Notes: generated by a model from the letters alone, not told the origin. Numbered from the stretch's first letter, positions 1 to 13,167 are shown. The stretch: DNA of 64,000 nucleotides from Desmodus rotundus (GCF_022682495.2 NC_071388.1:176729622-176793621); one strand, 5' to 3'. Program-made: numbers and translations.

Positions 1-1149
1 TACTCAGAGAAAACACATAGCATCGTAGTGGAGTGCTTAGCGGCTGGCTGAGTGCAACAGGAATGTCCCCAGTTCCCCCGCCCTCCACCACAGTGTCTGT
101 TAGACTAGAAGCAAGTACCTCAGAAGTTTCCAGAATCTTTTTCTGGATAAACACTAGACTTATGTTTCACACCAAGCCAAGGTCTTCATTGTCTATCCAA
201 TAGGTTGAGCATGTTGTTGAAAATGTCAGGTGAATAGCCACATGTGGCATGAAGGTGACATCAAAAATGTCCACGAGGATGAAAAAGGACCTGCACAAAG
301 GAGTGAAAGTCACATCACTCGGAGGGGTGACTCAACGCACTGAACTTTCTCCATCCCTGAGCTCTCTCTCAAACAGTATTCGCGAGCCACCTGTCTCTGT
401 GCATGCCCTAAAAATGCACTGCAGTGCTCCTCTGTAAAGTGATCCCTAAATCAGCTCCTGCTCAGATCCTCGTGTCTGACACTCCCCAGTTCAGTCCCAG
501 GTGGCACCAGGTGGAAGGTGTGGCTACATCAGGGTGTCTAATAGCACTAGCAATATTCTTGATAGTGGTGAATATTTATTCTTTGTTCCGTTCCTAAAAA
601 TGTATTTAGTATGTTATATTCATTGAAGGTCTCACAACCATCTTGCAATATAAACATCTTTGTTATTAATAAGGCAAATGTGCTATACTATAATTTTCTT
701 TCTTTTTTTTAATTTAATTTATACACTTAAAAAAATAAAAGGCCTTTGTACTTCTTACCCCATTGCTTACTCTCATGGTTATCACTACTAACTAATACAT
801 GCACATTCAAGGTACATGCAACCAATTTGGTTTTCCTATTGCTTCATCTCTCTGTCACTCACTAACTTTCTTCTTTTCTATGAACTATATCTATCTAAAA
901 TATTCTCTTAAATAGTTAAATCAAAGCACAACACAGTTTTTACCAGATATAGAGATCAAAACATAGTATAGAATTTTTATTATAATTTATATATATATAT
1001 ATTATTTTTCTTTCCATGGTATGGGAAAGACTAGGCATATTGGTCTGCAACTAGCTTTTATAACTATTTGATCAGAAGTATTTATCTAAGGTGTTACACA
1101 CAGATTGGCCTTATTTCAGGAAGAGGAAAATACCTACTACTTATAGTAG
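1..1149. other. Unassigned non-coding sequence
   Basis: No gene or nameable repeat is seen. The first 560 bases are richer in GC than the rest, and the remainder is AT-rich with a short AT run near 990-1003. A 62-codon open frame at 249-437 resembles nothing I know and is probably chance. Confidence 0.5.
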
Positions 1150-1675
1150 AGACGTACTACAATTTATTGAACCATTCCTCCACAGGTGTATAGCTTGAGA
1201 TTTCAAGCAATTTTCCAATTAATGTATGCAAATGATTCATTGCATTTTCTAAGTATATATTCCTAAGTGTTGATGAACTGCAAACTGTTGCAATAATCCA
1301 GATTCTCATCAACATACATGAGATCTCATTTTCCCACACTCTTGGCAATACCGCCTCTTAACTTTTTAAAATTTCTCAGTTCTAAGGGTTTCACCATTTG
1401 GCTTTAATTTGCATTTCGTTCATTATTAGTGATGTTGAATGCAATATTTTTCATATGTCTTGAGCTTTTGAAATTTTATACTTTTCTAAACTGCTCAGAA
1501 ATATCCTGTGCCTATTTTTCTTTTTTGTTGCTTGGTTCATTATATTCTATTATTTTATCATGTATTTTACATTTATTCAACATCTTTGTTATTTTTGATT
1601 TGCTTATCCTCTCCTTTATTATACTGATAAAGATTTCTTTGTTCCTTATTTTTATTTATTTCAAATAAATGTGTA
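1150..1675 (-). repeat. Old LINE-1 (L1M/HAL1-type) 3' region, antisense
   Basis: Read on the minus strand this follows the old mammalian L1 pattern. It runs from the stretch that ends in TTTTCCCACACTCTTGGCAA to the L1 antisense hallmark near 1405-1440 (TTTGCATTTC, then GTGATGTTGA). The plus-strand 79-codon frame inside it is the hydrophobic antisense of L1 and not a gene. It is diverged and has many indels. Confidence 0.65.
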
Positions 1676-3151
1676 TTTCAACCCACCAATGTCCTCTGGC
1701 TTACTATGGAAGAAAGGAAATGACAGGGAAAGGACCATTAAAATAGTATCAACCCCACTATGTTGGCTAATGTTGCAGTTTAGCAAAAACAGATTAACAA
1801 CATCTTCACACATGTAGTTCATTTTTAAAAGCATAATTTAACATAGATGAAGCATGAGGCTTTTTTTAAAGAACCAGCATAACTGGTAATTTGCTTTCAG
1901 ACTGCATTTTCAAATTTCTTTGGATTTATAAAAAGTGCATGTCAACAGACCAGAATTAAAAATGTGCCAAACTGTGAAGAATTGAAAGTTCTAATTTAAC
2001 AGATGAGCAATTGCAAATAACCAAATCTTAGACAAACACAATTTTAATGAAAGGTGACATGCTGGAGATTCTTCTGTTTTGTTCCTTTTCATCAGGCAAT
2101 AACAAATTAGTTTAGGAAGCCGCACTTGAATGCGGCGACTGTGATAACCTGCTCATAGCCTGTGCTGTTAGCTTTGTTGGGGTTTGTTTTCTTGAACCAT
2201 ATATGACACTTTCTTGGTACTAAGTAGATAGTCTCTTCACTCAGATGTATCACACAAGTTGTTCACGCCCAGACTAGCGATGTGTTTTTGCTATCCAATG
2301 CTATTCTTCTTGTGATTGCTACTTCTAAAAACCTGATTTTCCTTAGTGTTCAGAACTAGAGAGAATGGCATGAGCACACAGTGAAGAAATATGACACATT
2401 CTGTGGTCCAAGAGTGACATTTTGTGACTCATAAAAAAGAATTTAGAGATCCTGTCTTGCCTTGCAAACCCAGAGGAAGCATTAATTTAAGATGGAAGAA
2501 GGATTAAATGTGATTAAGGAATAAAGCAAATTTGATTGTGGATAATAAAGTGCATGGAATATCAGAGTGTACAGACATGTTTTTTAAAAATGTATTCAGG
2601 CTTCTAATAAGCGTTAGCTGGTTAATTACAGAAATATGTATCCCCCTGTCCCTTGCACATTTATAGAACAATAAGAGCAAAATGTTCCTAATTTTAATGC
2701 GATTTGTGTGCATAGCTCCCACTTACAGACTTGTAAGCACATACCTGTGAGCGCTCACCTCTCCATCCCAGTGTAATGATTCTGCACGTTTGATTATGCT
2801 TTCCCAGGTTCCCTTCCTTTCTACTCAAACAGTTCTGACATTGTTTTAAAGAGATATTAGCAATAATACAATGAGAAAATAAACCTTCAAAGAATATCTT
2901 TCTTTTTCTTTATTTAGTTAAATGAAATTACAGTATAAGGCTATTTTAATTTTCCTTTAATATACACCTAATTCCTCTAGATGTAAATATGTATTTATGG
3001 TTGACTTTACAGAATATTTTAATTGTCATTTTGCAAAAACAATAGTATTCTAAGTACTTGTAAACCCATTTTATTTAATATTTATTAAATATACATGTAT
3101 TTATGCAACACGCACAAACATTATATAATATGTAGATAATATGTATTATCT
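1676..3151. other. Unassigned non-coding sequence
   Basis: AT-rich single-copy-looking DNA. I could not place any stretch in a known repeat family, and no open frame exceeds 72 codons. Confidence 0.45.
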
Positions 3152-3383
3152 AGTACAATCATTCTCAATTGAGGGATTTTTGTCCCCCAGGAGATTTAGA
3201 CAGCTGGCAGTTTCTGGAAACAGTTTAGTTGCCACAACTGGGGAGTTCTACTAGCTAGTGAAACCTCTAAGGGTAGAAGTCAAAGACGCCCAAAGATCCC
3301 TCAGTCCACAGGGCAGCTCTGCACAGCCAAGACTTATCCAGCCAAGAATGGCAATGGTGCGGAGGCTGAGAAACGATGCTCTA
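3152..3383 (+). mobile_element. MER5A-like hAT-Charlie DNA transposon fossil
   Basis: The segment tracks the MER5A consensus nearly end to end. It has a left terminal repeat around 3155 (CAATCATTCTCAA), then the TTTGTCCCCCAGG block, the CACAACTGGGG block near 3233, CCACAGGGCAGC near 3306, and a mirror-image right terminus (CTGAGAAACGATG) near 3367. The flanks (tctagta and ctctaaa) are compatible with a decayed 8-bp hAT target duplication. It is a non-autonomous element with no coding capacity. Confidence 0.8.
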
Positions 3384-3991
3384 AACCACCCACTGTTGTG
3401 TTATTGACCATGAAAACTAGTCCCGATTACTTCCCAAAGTGAGATACATAATTAAAGTTATCTAATTTGAATGTGTTTAGTTTCTAGAAGTAGTGACACC
3501 GTATAGCTAAACTGTCACAGAATGACAGGAGACTGAAGAAGACTATGGAGCAATAAAGGTGCATTTAGTTTCCTTGAGATTAGTATCACTAATATTGTGG
3601 AGATAATGAATTAGAAAAATCGTTGCTAGAGTTTGAGGCAACAAAAAAATATACCTTCAAAAAATCATGTTACACTTATATAAGTAGTTCAAATATGTAA
3701 ATTATTTCAGAACTAATAAACTTTGTCACTGTTGATTAAAAGATAGAGCCCACAGGAAATAGTTTACCAATAAGTGAAGTAAAAAGCTATCGAGTTATTT
3801 TTATGCCAAGTGTTCAAGAAAACACCGAAATCTATAAAATATAAATGATAACTAAAATAGATTGTCTTGATATATTTCAGACCAATGAGAGCTAAAGTTT
3901 TTGCGATATCTTGTATTAAAACAGCAATGGAAAAACTGGAAGCTGTGAGCTGACTGAGGACTTTCTTTCTTCCTACCCCAGATATTATTTA
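3384..3991. other. Unassigned non-coding sequence
   Basis: AT-rich sequence with no recognisable gene or repeat. Confidence 0.45.
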
Positions 3992-4205
3992 AAGACAATT
4001 TTTAGAGCAGTTTTATATTCAAACTTAGCAAAATCGAGAAGGTACAAGAATTTCCCATATAGCTGCTATTCACACCTATGCATAGCCTCCCTCATTATCA
4101 TCACCCACAACTAGAGTGATGCATTTGTTAAAATTGATGGATTCACACTGACCCACCATAATCATCCAAAGTTGGTAGTTTACATTAGGTTTCATTCTTC
4201 CACAA
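3992..4205 (-). repeat. L1ME/L1M-type 3' UTR fragment, antisense
   Basis: It matches the well-known antisense 3' UTR of older L1 subfamilies: TTTTTAGAGCAGTTTTA near 3999, then AATTTCCCATATAGC, CTAGAGTGATGCATTTGTTA near 4112, and GTAGTTTACATTAGG near 4175. The same module appears again, longer, at 40796-41690. Confidence 0.75.
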
Positions 4206-5070
4206 AGAATTGTAAAGAATGATTTTATCACAGTACTTGTATATAACATTTAAGTGCAAGAATTTTAGTAGTGAATAAAAGACAGGATCAGAATGATGGA
4301 GAGGACACCTGGGCGGCCAGCCAGGGCCTGGCTGAGGACAGCTGTGATGGGAGAGTGGCTCGGGGAGTGCCCCGAATCAAAGCAACACAACAGGAGGAGC
4401 CACGAGGGATCTCTGGGGGAAAATCGCCGTGAGAGTGTGTCTTCTGAAAAATCATGTAGTTAACTGATGAAACTGAAGTACAAAAGATTTATGGTAAAAT
4501 CTGGGAAAAAGAAAACTGGAAACATATTTTTAGTTTCTCATAACAGTGAGTAACAGATATTACTTAATGCAGCTATTATTTAATATAGTCAAATGTGTTT
4601 ATAGCGGGTACGACAGCCATCTTATTAATTTTACTCTAGCTGCAAAATAGGATTTTAATTGTTTTTCATCTTTTGAAGACTTTCTCGTTATGTTTTTTAT
4701 TGTTGGGTTAAGAAATGGTTGCCAATGCCAATCTATAACTTTTTGAAATTGTGGAGTGTATTCGATTGCATAAATGTTTACAAACTAGGCATTTATTTTT
4801 TAACTCCTCTTCTTTTTCTCACACACACCAGTGACACTGTTTTTTACCCTCTTCCCTAGAGCAAAAAAAAAATGTTTGGGTAGATAATCTGCCTTACATT
4901 TTACCACAAATGATCGTTTTATAAATATTTTACTATGTCCTGCCAACTTCTCAGTCTCTGATAACAGATTCTTCTCCATTTTCCACTTGACCCCTAAACC
5001 ACTGACATATTGTGAAGTTGCTGCTATTGTTTTGTTTGTTATTAATAGTAGTCATTTTGCTCCAGTACAA
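4206..5070. other. Unassigned non-coding sequence
   Basis: Mixed composition with a GC-richer patch at about 4295-4440. No family or gene was recognised. Confidence 0.45.
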
Positions 5071-5074
5071 ACAT

Positions 5075-5480
5075 ATATGAGTTAGGATGCGCCAGATAGG
5101 ACTACAGTAACAACCCCCAAACTCAGTGGCATTAATCAGAAAAACTTATTTCCTCTTCATGCTACATATAATTTTGAGTCAGAAGAGTGACTTGTTCCAT
5201 GTCAGCCTCCCTCGAGGACGCAGACTGATCTGAAACCGCTGCCGTCTGGATCATCCTTGTTCACTGCAGTGCAGGACATCAACATGAAAAAGTGAGCAAG
5301 TGCCCTTAAATGCTTAATCCCAGACGTGGCACGTGTCATTTCTGTTCGTATTTCCTCCGTCAGATCAATTCGCAAAACCACATCTAACTGGATAGGGGCA
5401 GAGACATAGAATCTTATATTCTCAGAAGGAGAGCACCTGGAAATATCAATGAACAGAGCTAATGACTATGATAGCGCCAG
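5075..5480. repeat. Old interspersed repeat, family not named
   Basis: The stretch contains blocks that recur widely in mammalian genomes: AACAACCCCCAAACTCAGTG near 5110, CGTGTCATTTCTGTTC near 5331, and GGAAATATCAATGAACAG near 5438 followed by CTAATGACTATG. I recognise the layout but cannot name the family with confidence. It may be a MER- or LTR-type element. Confidence 0.45.
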
Positions 5481-6365
5481 TGATCCATACTAAGTGTGAG
5501 CAAGTGGATTGAAGGATAATCCTCAAAAGACAAAGTCTGCAATGGCCCAAGAATTATACTGCCTTGGCTTCCAAATTTTTCATGCTCTAAATAGTATGTT
5601 TGTATAATCAGAGAACTCTACTATAGAAAATTGTCTCATCAATTGGAGAATCCACCAAATGTTTACTGGATCCTCTCTTTTATACAACTATAACAAGAAA
5701 ATAAATGATGGTCAATGAAATTAGTAACATTTATGATATAGAGTTTCATTGCTTTACCAATGGCCACAAATAATTATGTTCCAGAAATAAATACAGCATT
5801 TATATTATATGACAAAACTTAATTTTATTTTATGACGTGTATATTCCAATGTAATTCTAGATAATTCATTCCTATCTGAATGGATAAATCTAATTTTTCT
5901 GGGAGACTCATTTAATGGGAGATGTGGTACAATTTATTTCTCTACACCAAGAAAATACTTTTAATGAAGTAAAATTGTCTCATTAGAATCAAAGTACCAT
6001 TATATAAACTATTACTCTACTGCCTAGCTTTGTTAATATTTCTGCTGTTAGCTAAAATTTAAATTGTTTTTAAATAACAAACTAGAAATATATTGTCAAA
6101 TGACATTGCTTTATCAGTCCTAACCTAACTGACTCCCAAAAAATCCAAGAACTTGCACTTACTGAATGTTCATGTGTTTTTAGAAAAGGCATAAAGTTGT
6201 ACCTGACAATAACTGTAAAAATTAAAAAGAAAATAAATAGTCTTTGAATTGTTCTAGGTCTAAAAATGATAACTAATAATCACCATTTTCCTCAGCCACT
6301 GTTATCTGAAAGAAGATGAAATCTTCTTTCTGACTCACTTCCCCAATTTTCTTGTCTCCCTGCTT
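5481..6365. other. Unassigned AT-rich sequence
   Basis: No gene or repeat could be supported. The sequence is AT-rich throughout. Confidence 0.45.
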
Positions 6366-6369
6366 GGGA

Positions 6370-6605
6370 ATCAGTTATTCATTCAACATCGCTTTCCTGA
6401 GCACTTTCTGTGTGTGAAAATCGGATCATGTGCTTGCAATACCCCCTTCACTGGACTGATTTTCTACTAGAACAGACATTTTTAAGAATCGTACTGTATT
6501 ATAATTACAAATTAAGAGAAATATTTTGAGTTAGAACACAATTGATGAATGACATGAAGCAAAGGCTTCCCTGAGAAAATAACATTAAGTTTTACTCCAG
6601 AGTAG
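6370..6605 (-). repeat. L2 LINE fragment, antisense
   Basis: The antisense L2 3' end motif TTATTCATTCAACA is followed by a degraded GAGCACTTTCTGTGTG. Near 6560 comes the AGCAAAGGCTTCCCTGAG block, which corresponds to the antisense L2 phrase 'aaggcctccctgaggaggtgac'. Diverged. Confidence 0.6.
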
Positions 6606-6704
6606 CACTTCTCTTATTTCCTTTACTTAATTTAGCTCCAAACGTCATTTCCCAGGCAGGTTAGTAAATGAGTGATTCTATAATTATAAGAGACATTTTG
6701 GCTT

Positions 6705-6825
6705 TAGTTCTTTTTTTTCTTGTTTTATAGTTGTTCAAGTACAGTTGTCTGCATTTACACCCCATCACTACCTCCCCACCCCAACTACCCCCAGCTCCCT
6801 CCCCTAATTCCACCACCCTTGCTTC
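6705..6825 (-). repeat. Bat LINE-1 3' terminus, antisense, strongly 5'-truncated
   Basis: A T-rich run at 6710-6726 (the complement of a poly-A tail) is followed by GTTGTTCAAGTACAGTTGTC and a C-rich tract. The element at 52971-53177 has the same architecture. This is the last 100 or so bases of a bat L1 3' UTR, whose sense strand is G-rich and ends in a CAACTATAAAA-type terminus. Confidence 0.7.
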
Positions 6826-7305
6826 AATAGTAAGAAAATGCATTGATGACACTCTCTAGGACACTAATTAATCAGAGCATTTTCTTACAGAGTGATGAAT
6901 CTGCAGATGTTAGTGATAGTGTTCGGTTAATAGTTCTACTTAGAATCCTTTTAAGAAGAATGCTTGGAAAAATATGCTTTGCCAAAAATTACCAAAATAA
7001 ACTACTCAGGATAAAGTATCTGAAGCACTTTATATACTTTTAAACGAATCAAAATTTCTGGCTTACCCAAGCACCACGGTTGCTGTAAGGGTGGGAAAGC
7101 TGTGATGAAAAGAAAGTAGGAAGTTTCCCTTCATATCTGATCTGCGTGGTCTGGACACCTAAGATGCAGCTAAGACATTGTTTTCCTCACATAGAGCTCT
7201 TGTCTGCACATTCACCTGTAGACATAAATTCCACATTTAAGGATGTTACTAATAAAATCCAAAAAAGATAAATAAATATATATAAAAATAAACGTTTTAT
7301 TTAGG
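6826..7305. other. Unassigned AT-rich sequence
   Basis: Small open frames only, with no recognisable relatives. Confidence 0.45.
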
Positions 7306-7309
7306 CAAA

Positions 7310-7740
7310 ATGTGGGAGAAAGAACATGCCAGGCAAATAAGCACCATTTGCAAAGGTCCTATTGTTAATTTCACCAATGTGAAGAAAGTTTATCAATGGA
7401 AGGAGCACAATAATTAGAGATGAAGTCCTGTGTAAGAGCTTTAGAGATCAAGGTATTTTTACATTTTACTATAGGTCTGAATTGTCAAAAAGGTTTTACA
7501 CAGCAGAGTGAATTAATCATATTTGTTTTGTAATGACTGGCTAGCATTTAAGGGGAATAATAAGCTGTGAAGAAGAAGAGTAATACAAATGGAAATGCTA
7601 TTTAATAGGTGTTCAAAGATATTTTGAGAGAGACGATAGTGTCAGGAATCAAGATGACAGCAATAAAAACAAATACACAGATTTGAAAGCTACTTAGCAG
7701 GTGCACTTGAAAGTTCTTAGCATTTTACTGGAGAAGAAGA
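7310..7740 (-). repeat. L2 LINE fragment, antisense
   Basis: The antisense L2 body is recognisable in order: AACATGCCAGGCAAATAAGC, then TTTGCAAAGGTCCT near 7349, then a diverged 'gagtgaattaatcat ... gaatgactggctagc' zone, and finally 'ggtgttcaaagatattttgagag' near 7610. It is old and has gaps. Confidence 0.65.
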
Positions 7741-10054
7741 AGTGGGAAGGATCTTTCCATTCCGAAAGCCCAGTTCCGGAACCCAGCTATGCTGGAGATT
7801 CACATTTCGCTTTGTCCTAACAATTCATATTTCTCCATGAATTCTCCTATCGCTATTTATCTATTTTATGCATACTTTCTGGATTGTCTGAGTTCTCTTC
7901 CCCCATGGCATAAAGAAAAGTTACTAGGGGATTTCAAAATGTATATTTCTAAGGATATACCAATATATAGGTATGAAAAGCTATAAATGTAAGTCATGTG
8001 AATATCTTTGTATGTCTGTAGTTACAAGAGTTTTCTATCTTGTAAGAATTATGGAACAAAAATTATCAATAACTAAATGTAAAAAATATGTGCTAGAGAA
8101 AGGATGTAAAAATGAGCTAAATTTCCCATCATGCTGGATCTTAGTATCAGTTAGACCCATTTTGCATGAGTTTCTAGTTTTTGAGACTACTCACAACGTG
8201 CGTGAATAGACAGAGAGACCAATGGAACCACACTAGCAAAGAACATTGAAGGAAATTAAAGGCAAAGGTACCTTCCTGGTAGATGCAAGCAATAAATAAT
8301 CTTAATAGTACTCTTGACATTATAAGTAACCTTTTGCTATAGGGCTGTAAGCTTGTAATTATACCCAAATACACTGAACAAAGAGATATACTGACCCAGA
8401 GACTATGACTGCCAGCATGTCAAGTGTCTGTCCACTACTGTATCAGATCTCTCCTAACCTGCAACTGGCCCAGCTCCGTCATGGCCCCTTCCAGCTGATT
8501 GTACTTTATCATCAGTCCTTCCCCAAGGAGTCTCCATTCAGTTCCCTAGAATCAAGGCCCTGTTTAATTCTGCTTGTTTCTTTTTTCTGTATATTTTGCT
8601 GCCAATTAATTAGGACAAAACCTGACATAGATATCTGTTTTAATATGGCAACATGCTATGTGTTTTTGATAACAGATGAAGGAAAATTTTTTAGCTTCTT
8701 TGCTTTTAGCAGGCAAATCCTTAAACAAACCACTGAATATGTGCCTGCTGGTACCATGAAAGGACCTAGGAAGTAGAACATCTACCTGATTATTCTCCTA
8801 GTTATTGATGAATGTTCCTTCCTTTCCAATAAGAAGACAAAAAAGGTATAATAAGAACATTCATTTCCATATTTATTACAAAGCTATGATTTAAAGGTAG
8901 TTACATTCTCTTATGAGTACCATGAGAGAGCTATTGAACTTTAAAAATTAGCAGCCTGTTGTAATAGATATTCAGTGTCAATGTGAATGATTCTCCCATA
9001 GCCTGTCACTTTAGAAACTTAGGAAGTCCAAAAGTCACAACACAAGAAGCAGTGTTAACAGCTGAAGGAAAGGGATCAGCGGCCACCGGAGTAGTTAAGA
9101 CTGAGCTCCGGTGCAGTAACCATGGGAACTCAAATTACCCCAACTGATAGGTCAGGTGTGACTGTGCTTGTACAACTGAGTCGCTGTCCAAAATAACATT
9201 ATAAATTTTGTGAAATTTAACTTTTGAATTTAAGTCTTAATGTTGTATAATATTAAAAGTAAACACCACGTAAGTCATGGATTAATAATTTATACTAGGA
9301 TGGGCATGAAGAATCTTAAACATAAGATGTCATGATCTTAAGTATCTTCAAATACGGGCAAATGTTTGTGCCTCTGTTTTCAGTTGTATATCTATACAAC
9401 TTAATAATTTACATATGTCATACAGTGTAAATTCTTATAAAGTGCAATATAATATTAAATATTAAATAACCTCAGTCTTGAGTCACATTACTTCAGATGA
9501 GTACAAGTTATGTGTGAATAATTGAAGTTATTTTTTAAAGAAGAGGGTTTTTTATTCCATTATATGTTTACACATTTGAAAGACATCAGATCTGGAAAAG
9601 TTTTATACATATACACACACACATGTGTTGATGTAACTTCTAGGAAATACAGCTAACTGAGCTGATGTGAAAAAACACCCACCCACAGACATAAATAAAG
9701 CTACAAATAATGTTTGTCTTTAATAGCTGAGCTCAGAAGGAGGAATATGATACCTCTGATTAATGAAGAAATAATTCAAAGCCAGAGTGGTAAACAGCAA
9801 TTCATGGCAAGCTGCTTAGGAGGGCTTTAGAAGACATTAGGGGTAGGAGTAAGCCTAGGAGAAGTCAGTGGCCACAGGGGGATAGAAAAAAATGATTCTC
9901 TAAGCACTTGTGTCACGAAAGCAAACAAAGAAATCAGCATTTGCCTGGCCCTGTGGATGGAAAAGCCACAATACTTCTTCATGCCCAAATGGGGTCCTTA
10001 TTTCTAATAACTATCTTTACATGCAATAAACATTGGTAAACGAGAAAATAAGAA

Positions 10055-10060
<6 letters not shown>
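7741..10060. other. Unassigned non-coding sequence
   Basis: No family was identified. The longest open frame is 123 codons at 8405-8776 (plus). It lacks any motif I know, has unremarkable codon use, and sits without exon-like context, so it is not called as a gene. An 8-bp hairpin (CACCGGAG and CTCCGGTG) spans 9084-9113. Confidence 0.45.

Positions 10061-10096
<36 letters not shown>
10061..10096 (+). repeat. (CT)18 microsatellite
   Basis: Eighteen uninterrupted CT units, followed by GTGGAGGGGGGG and then an AT/GT-rich low-complexity stretch to about 10195. Confidence 0.97.
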
Positions 10097-10099
<3 letters not shown>

Positions 10100-10585
10100 G
10101 AGGGGGGGTGTCTTTCCCTCCCAATACATATATATAGTGTATATGTAAATTCTTTCACATTATATTACAATATATATGTATGTATACACACATATGTTAA
10201 ACAACCTCTAACAAATTAATGGATAAGCACAGCACATCAACAGTTATTACTAAAATGAAAAGAAAGCCGTGGGGATAGTTTGTACCTCCTAGGGAAAGAG
10301 CATGCCACCACCCACGAAGCAGACTTAACAAACATCTTCCTGATTCTTTTCAGTTCACCAAATCCAACTACCAAAACAAAGTAAATATAGAAACTAGAAC
10401 ATATTATCATATGTTAGAACAGTCTAATCACATCATCAGTCAATTAAGAGACATAATCAGAAAATACTGTAGGTCATATGACCTAGTGCTTTCAACAAGT
10501 AAGTTGTAAAAGAAGAAAGACAGTGTGGAAATCTATACATGAAAGAGACACGCAACATACAACTAAAAAGTTTATGACCCTATGA
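10097..10585. other. Unassigned AT-rich sequence
   Basis: It starts with low-complexity TATA/TGTA sequence. No gene or named repeat was found in the rest. Confidence 0.45.
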
Positions 10586-10589
10586 GACA

Positions 10590-10915
10590 TTTATAAATTT
10601 TATCATTGACTAGATATTTAATAATATTGACAAATTATTACTAAAGTCCTATAGTGGCATTATGATTACTTTTAAAACATGCTTATTATTCAGAAGTAAA
10701 TAATAAAATATTCATTAATAAATTAACATGAGGTACAGAAATTGCTTTAAAATAATATGTAACAGGGAAAATGAGTGGGAATGTAGGTGTGAAAACAGTG
10801 GCCATTACATAACAATTGCCAAGGCTGGGTAATAGGTACATGGAAGTTTACTTTATTATTCAGTCTATTTTTTAATATGTTTGAAGTAGTTAACAACAAA
10901 AAGATTAAGAATAAC
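10590..10915 (+). repeat. Probable old L1M 3' end, sense
   Basis: The motif GGCTGGGTAATAGGTACATG near 10824, then a TTTACTTTATTATTCAGTC-type phrase, then TTTTAATATGTTTGAAGTAG near 10870, mirror a common terminal module of old mammalian L1s. The upstream part is AT-rich and fits loosely. I am moderately unsure of the class. Confidence 0.45.
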
Positions 10916-11074
10916 ATATATTTAAAGTTGTAAAATTGATTTTAATTACTACTATACTATAATAAAAAATAAATTGTGATTCTCAAGACATTATAATGTA
11001 AATCATTCATTAAAATAAAGTATAAAATGTTAAGTATTTTTTAAAATTAAATTGATAATTTAACCTTTCAAAGG

Positions 11075-11145
11075 CAGAAATTAAATCCTACACATCCTTG
11101 TAGGCCTCATAATTCCTGGCATATAATAGTCACTCAATAATTAAT
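11075..11145 (+). repeat. Short L2/MIR 3'-end fragment, sense
   Basis: CTGGCATATAATAGTCACTC followed by AATAATTAAT is the shared L2/MIR terminal phrase 'cctggcacatagtaggtgctcaataa'. It is too short to assign the family. Confidence 0.6.
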
Positions 11146-12125
11146 CTTAATAATTTGATTTTATTTTGCTATATCAAAATATGAAAGACTTTAAATGATA
11201 CAAGAGTAAAACCTAATCCATTACAAATCCAAGATGTATTTTCTACTTAACAATTTAGAAATACAAGCATACTGATAAAGATGGGCATTCATATAATCAG
11301 AAAAAAGTAATACTTTTGTAATAATGAATTTTAAGCAATTTCCACTCACTTTTTTAAAAAAACAGTTTTGTCATTTTCAGAATTGATACATATTACTATG
11401 AAAAGAAGTTAAGAAAACTACAATGAGCTAAGAGTTTGTTGCTAACCTTAGCTGAGAATATTTAGGCCACCTATAAGCAAAGTGGCAATCTCTTGTGACA
11501 TCATTCATAAACCATTAACCAAAACAACTACAAATGAGGGAAATATAATGAAAACATGAGCAATGAGCTAGATGCATTTGTAGAAAAGTAAATCATATCA
11601 AGTAAACTTAATTACTTTCTCAACTGAGATACATAATTCATGGATGAAATGAATGTAGTCGATGTGATAGATTTATATTCCATAGAGTTGATGTAATGAC
11701 TCAGAATTATTATTTGAAAAATAGATTTAATTGTCTTACATAAGCTGGCATTTCTTATTGAAAATGGAAACAATTAAGTCTGTTGAATAAGGTCTGCAAA
11801 TTAGTAATAAAACTTACTCATAAATCTGTTTATAAACCTTTCATACAAGATGACAGACTGGTATCTGCTGTACCTCTCAAGCTCCCCTAAAGATAAAAGA
11901 AACTGGGGCCAGTAATCGCGGGGCGGGATGCGTTCCAGGGGAAAAAGTGAAGTTAAAGTTAGGTGAGCCACCTGGGCCCTTGCTTCTTCTCTCACCGTCT
12001 CTTTAATTTTATGATTTGGAAGTATCTTTACCTCTACCTTTCTTATAACTTAGAAAGGAAAAACTAATAAAATCAATGCCATTAAATATTTGCGCTAAAT
12101 GTGATGTTAACATTTAAAATTTAAT
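11146..12125. other. Unassigned AT-rich sequence
   Basis: No gene was recognised. A small GC-richer patch at 11900-11990 holds part of a 64-codon minus-strand frame that resembles nothing known to me. Confidence 0.45.
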
Positions 12126-12129
12126 ACAG

Positions 12130-12870
12130 AAATAAAAAGCATCCAAACTGGAAAGAAAAAAAGTAAAATTAGCTCTATACATTGTATTATGTATAGAAAA
12201 ACCTAAGGAATATACACACAAAAAACAATTAAAGGATTTCAAAATGATTATAGGGTATACAATCAACATTTAAAAGCAATTGTTTATCTAACACACTAGT
12301 AATAAGTAATAAAATTCAAGTAAATTTTAAATTCTATTTATAATAATATAAAGTCTAAAAAGTAGTTAGAAATAAATTTAACAACAAGAGTGGAAGTTTT
12401 GTACACTGAAAATTATAAGACATTGTTGAAAGAAAACCTGAAAACAGTAGAAAGACACCCATGTTTATGAATTGGAAGAAGAAGTAATGTTGTTAAGAAT
12501 TAAATATTGTTAAGATTCAACACAATACCCATAAAAATTTGAGTTGGTATTTTTTCAGGTATTGACATGATGATTTTCACATTTATATGAAAATGCAAGA
12601 GGCTCAGAATAAGCCAAAACAATCTTGAAAAGCAATAAATTATGATGACTTATACTTCTTAATTTTAAAACTAACCACAAAACTATAATATCAAGACTCT
12701 GGTACTAGCATAAGAATAAACATAAACCAATAGGATAGAAATTAGAGTCTAGAATTAAATCTTTACATTTATTTTTGACAAAGATGCCAAGATATTTCAA
12801 TGGAAAAGAACAGTTTGTTCAACAAACAATATCTGGACAACTGAGTGTCCACATGTAAAACCAAAGGGTG
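12130..12870 (+). repeat. Old LINE-1 ORF2 fragment, sense, non-coding
   Basis: Despite heavy decay the L1 ORF2 order is clear: ACACTGAAAATTATAAGACA near 12403, then CCATGTTTATGAATTGGAAG near 12459, AATTAAATATTGTTAAGATT near 12499, CTCTGGTACTAGCATAAGAA near 12696, GACAAAGATGCCAAGATATT near 12777, and CTGAGTGTCCACATGTAAAA near 12842. This is the C-terminal half of the reverse transcriptase region of an old L1M. No frame stays open. Confidence 0.85.
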
Positions 12871-13167
12871 GCTTGCTAATAGTGAGTTTGGAGGTATTCA
12901 TAAAGTAAGATTATTTTTGAACCAAAGGTTCACTAGATCTCCTTGATAGCTCACTCACTATAAGCTGAAAGGGTGAACATGCACAGATTTATGCATTCTT
13001 CCATAAACGCAAAACATTTTTATTAACTCACAATCAGCCTTTTTTCCTTAATATATATAGCACGTTTGACTCTAACTTTGTACAATACCCCAGAATAAGC
13101 CTGGCTGCCAGATCAGTAGCCCATTTCTAGTGCTATTTGCCTTATTTTCCTAAATGAATAAAAATAG
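12871..13167. other. Unassigned sequence between L1 and mariner
   Basis: No repeat was assigned. It probably includes the left flank into which mariner copy A inserted. Confidence 0.4.

Noticed and set aside
53..437. GC-richer start of the window as a possible exon
   Set aside because: Only a 62-codon frame without homology or clear splice sites.
8405..8776. 123-codon plus-strand frame
   Set aside because: No domain, no splice or promoter context, and a chance frame of this length is expected somewhere in 64 kb on two strands.
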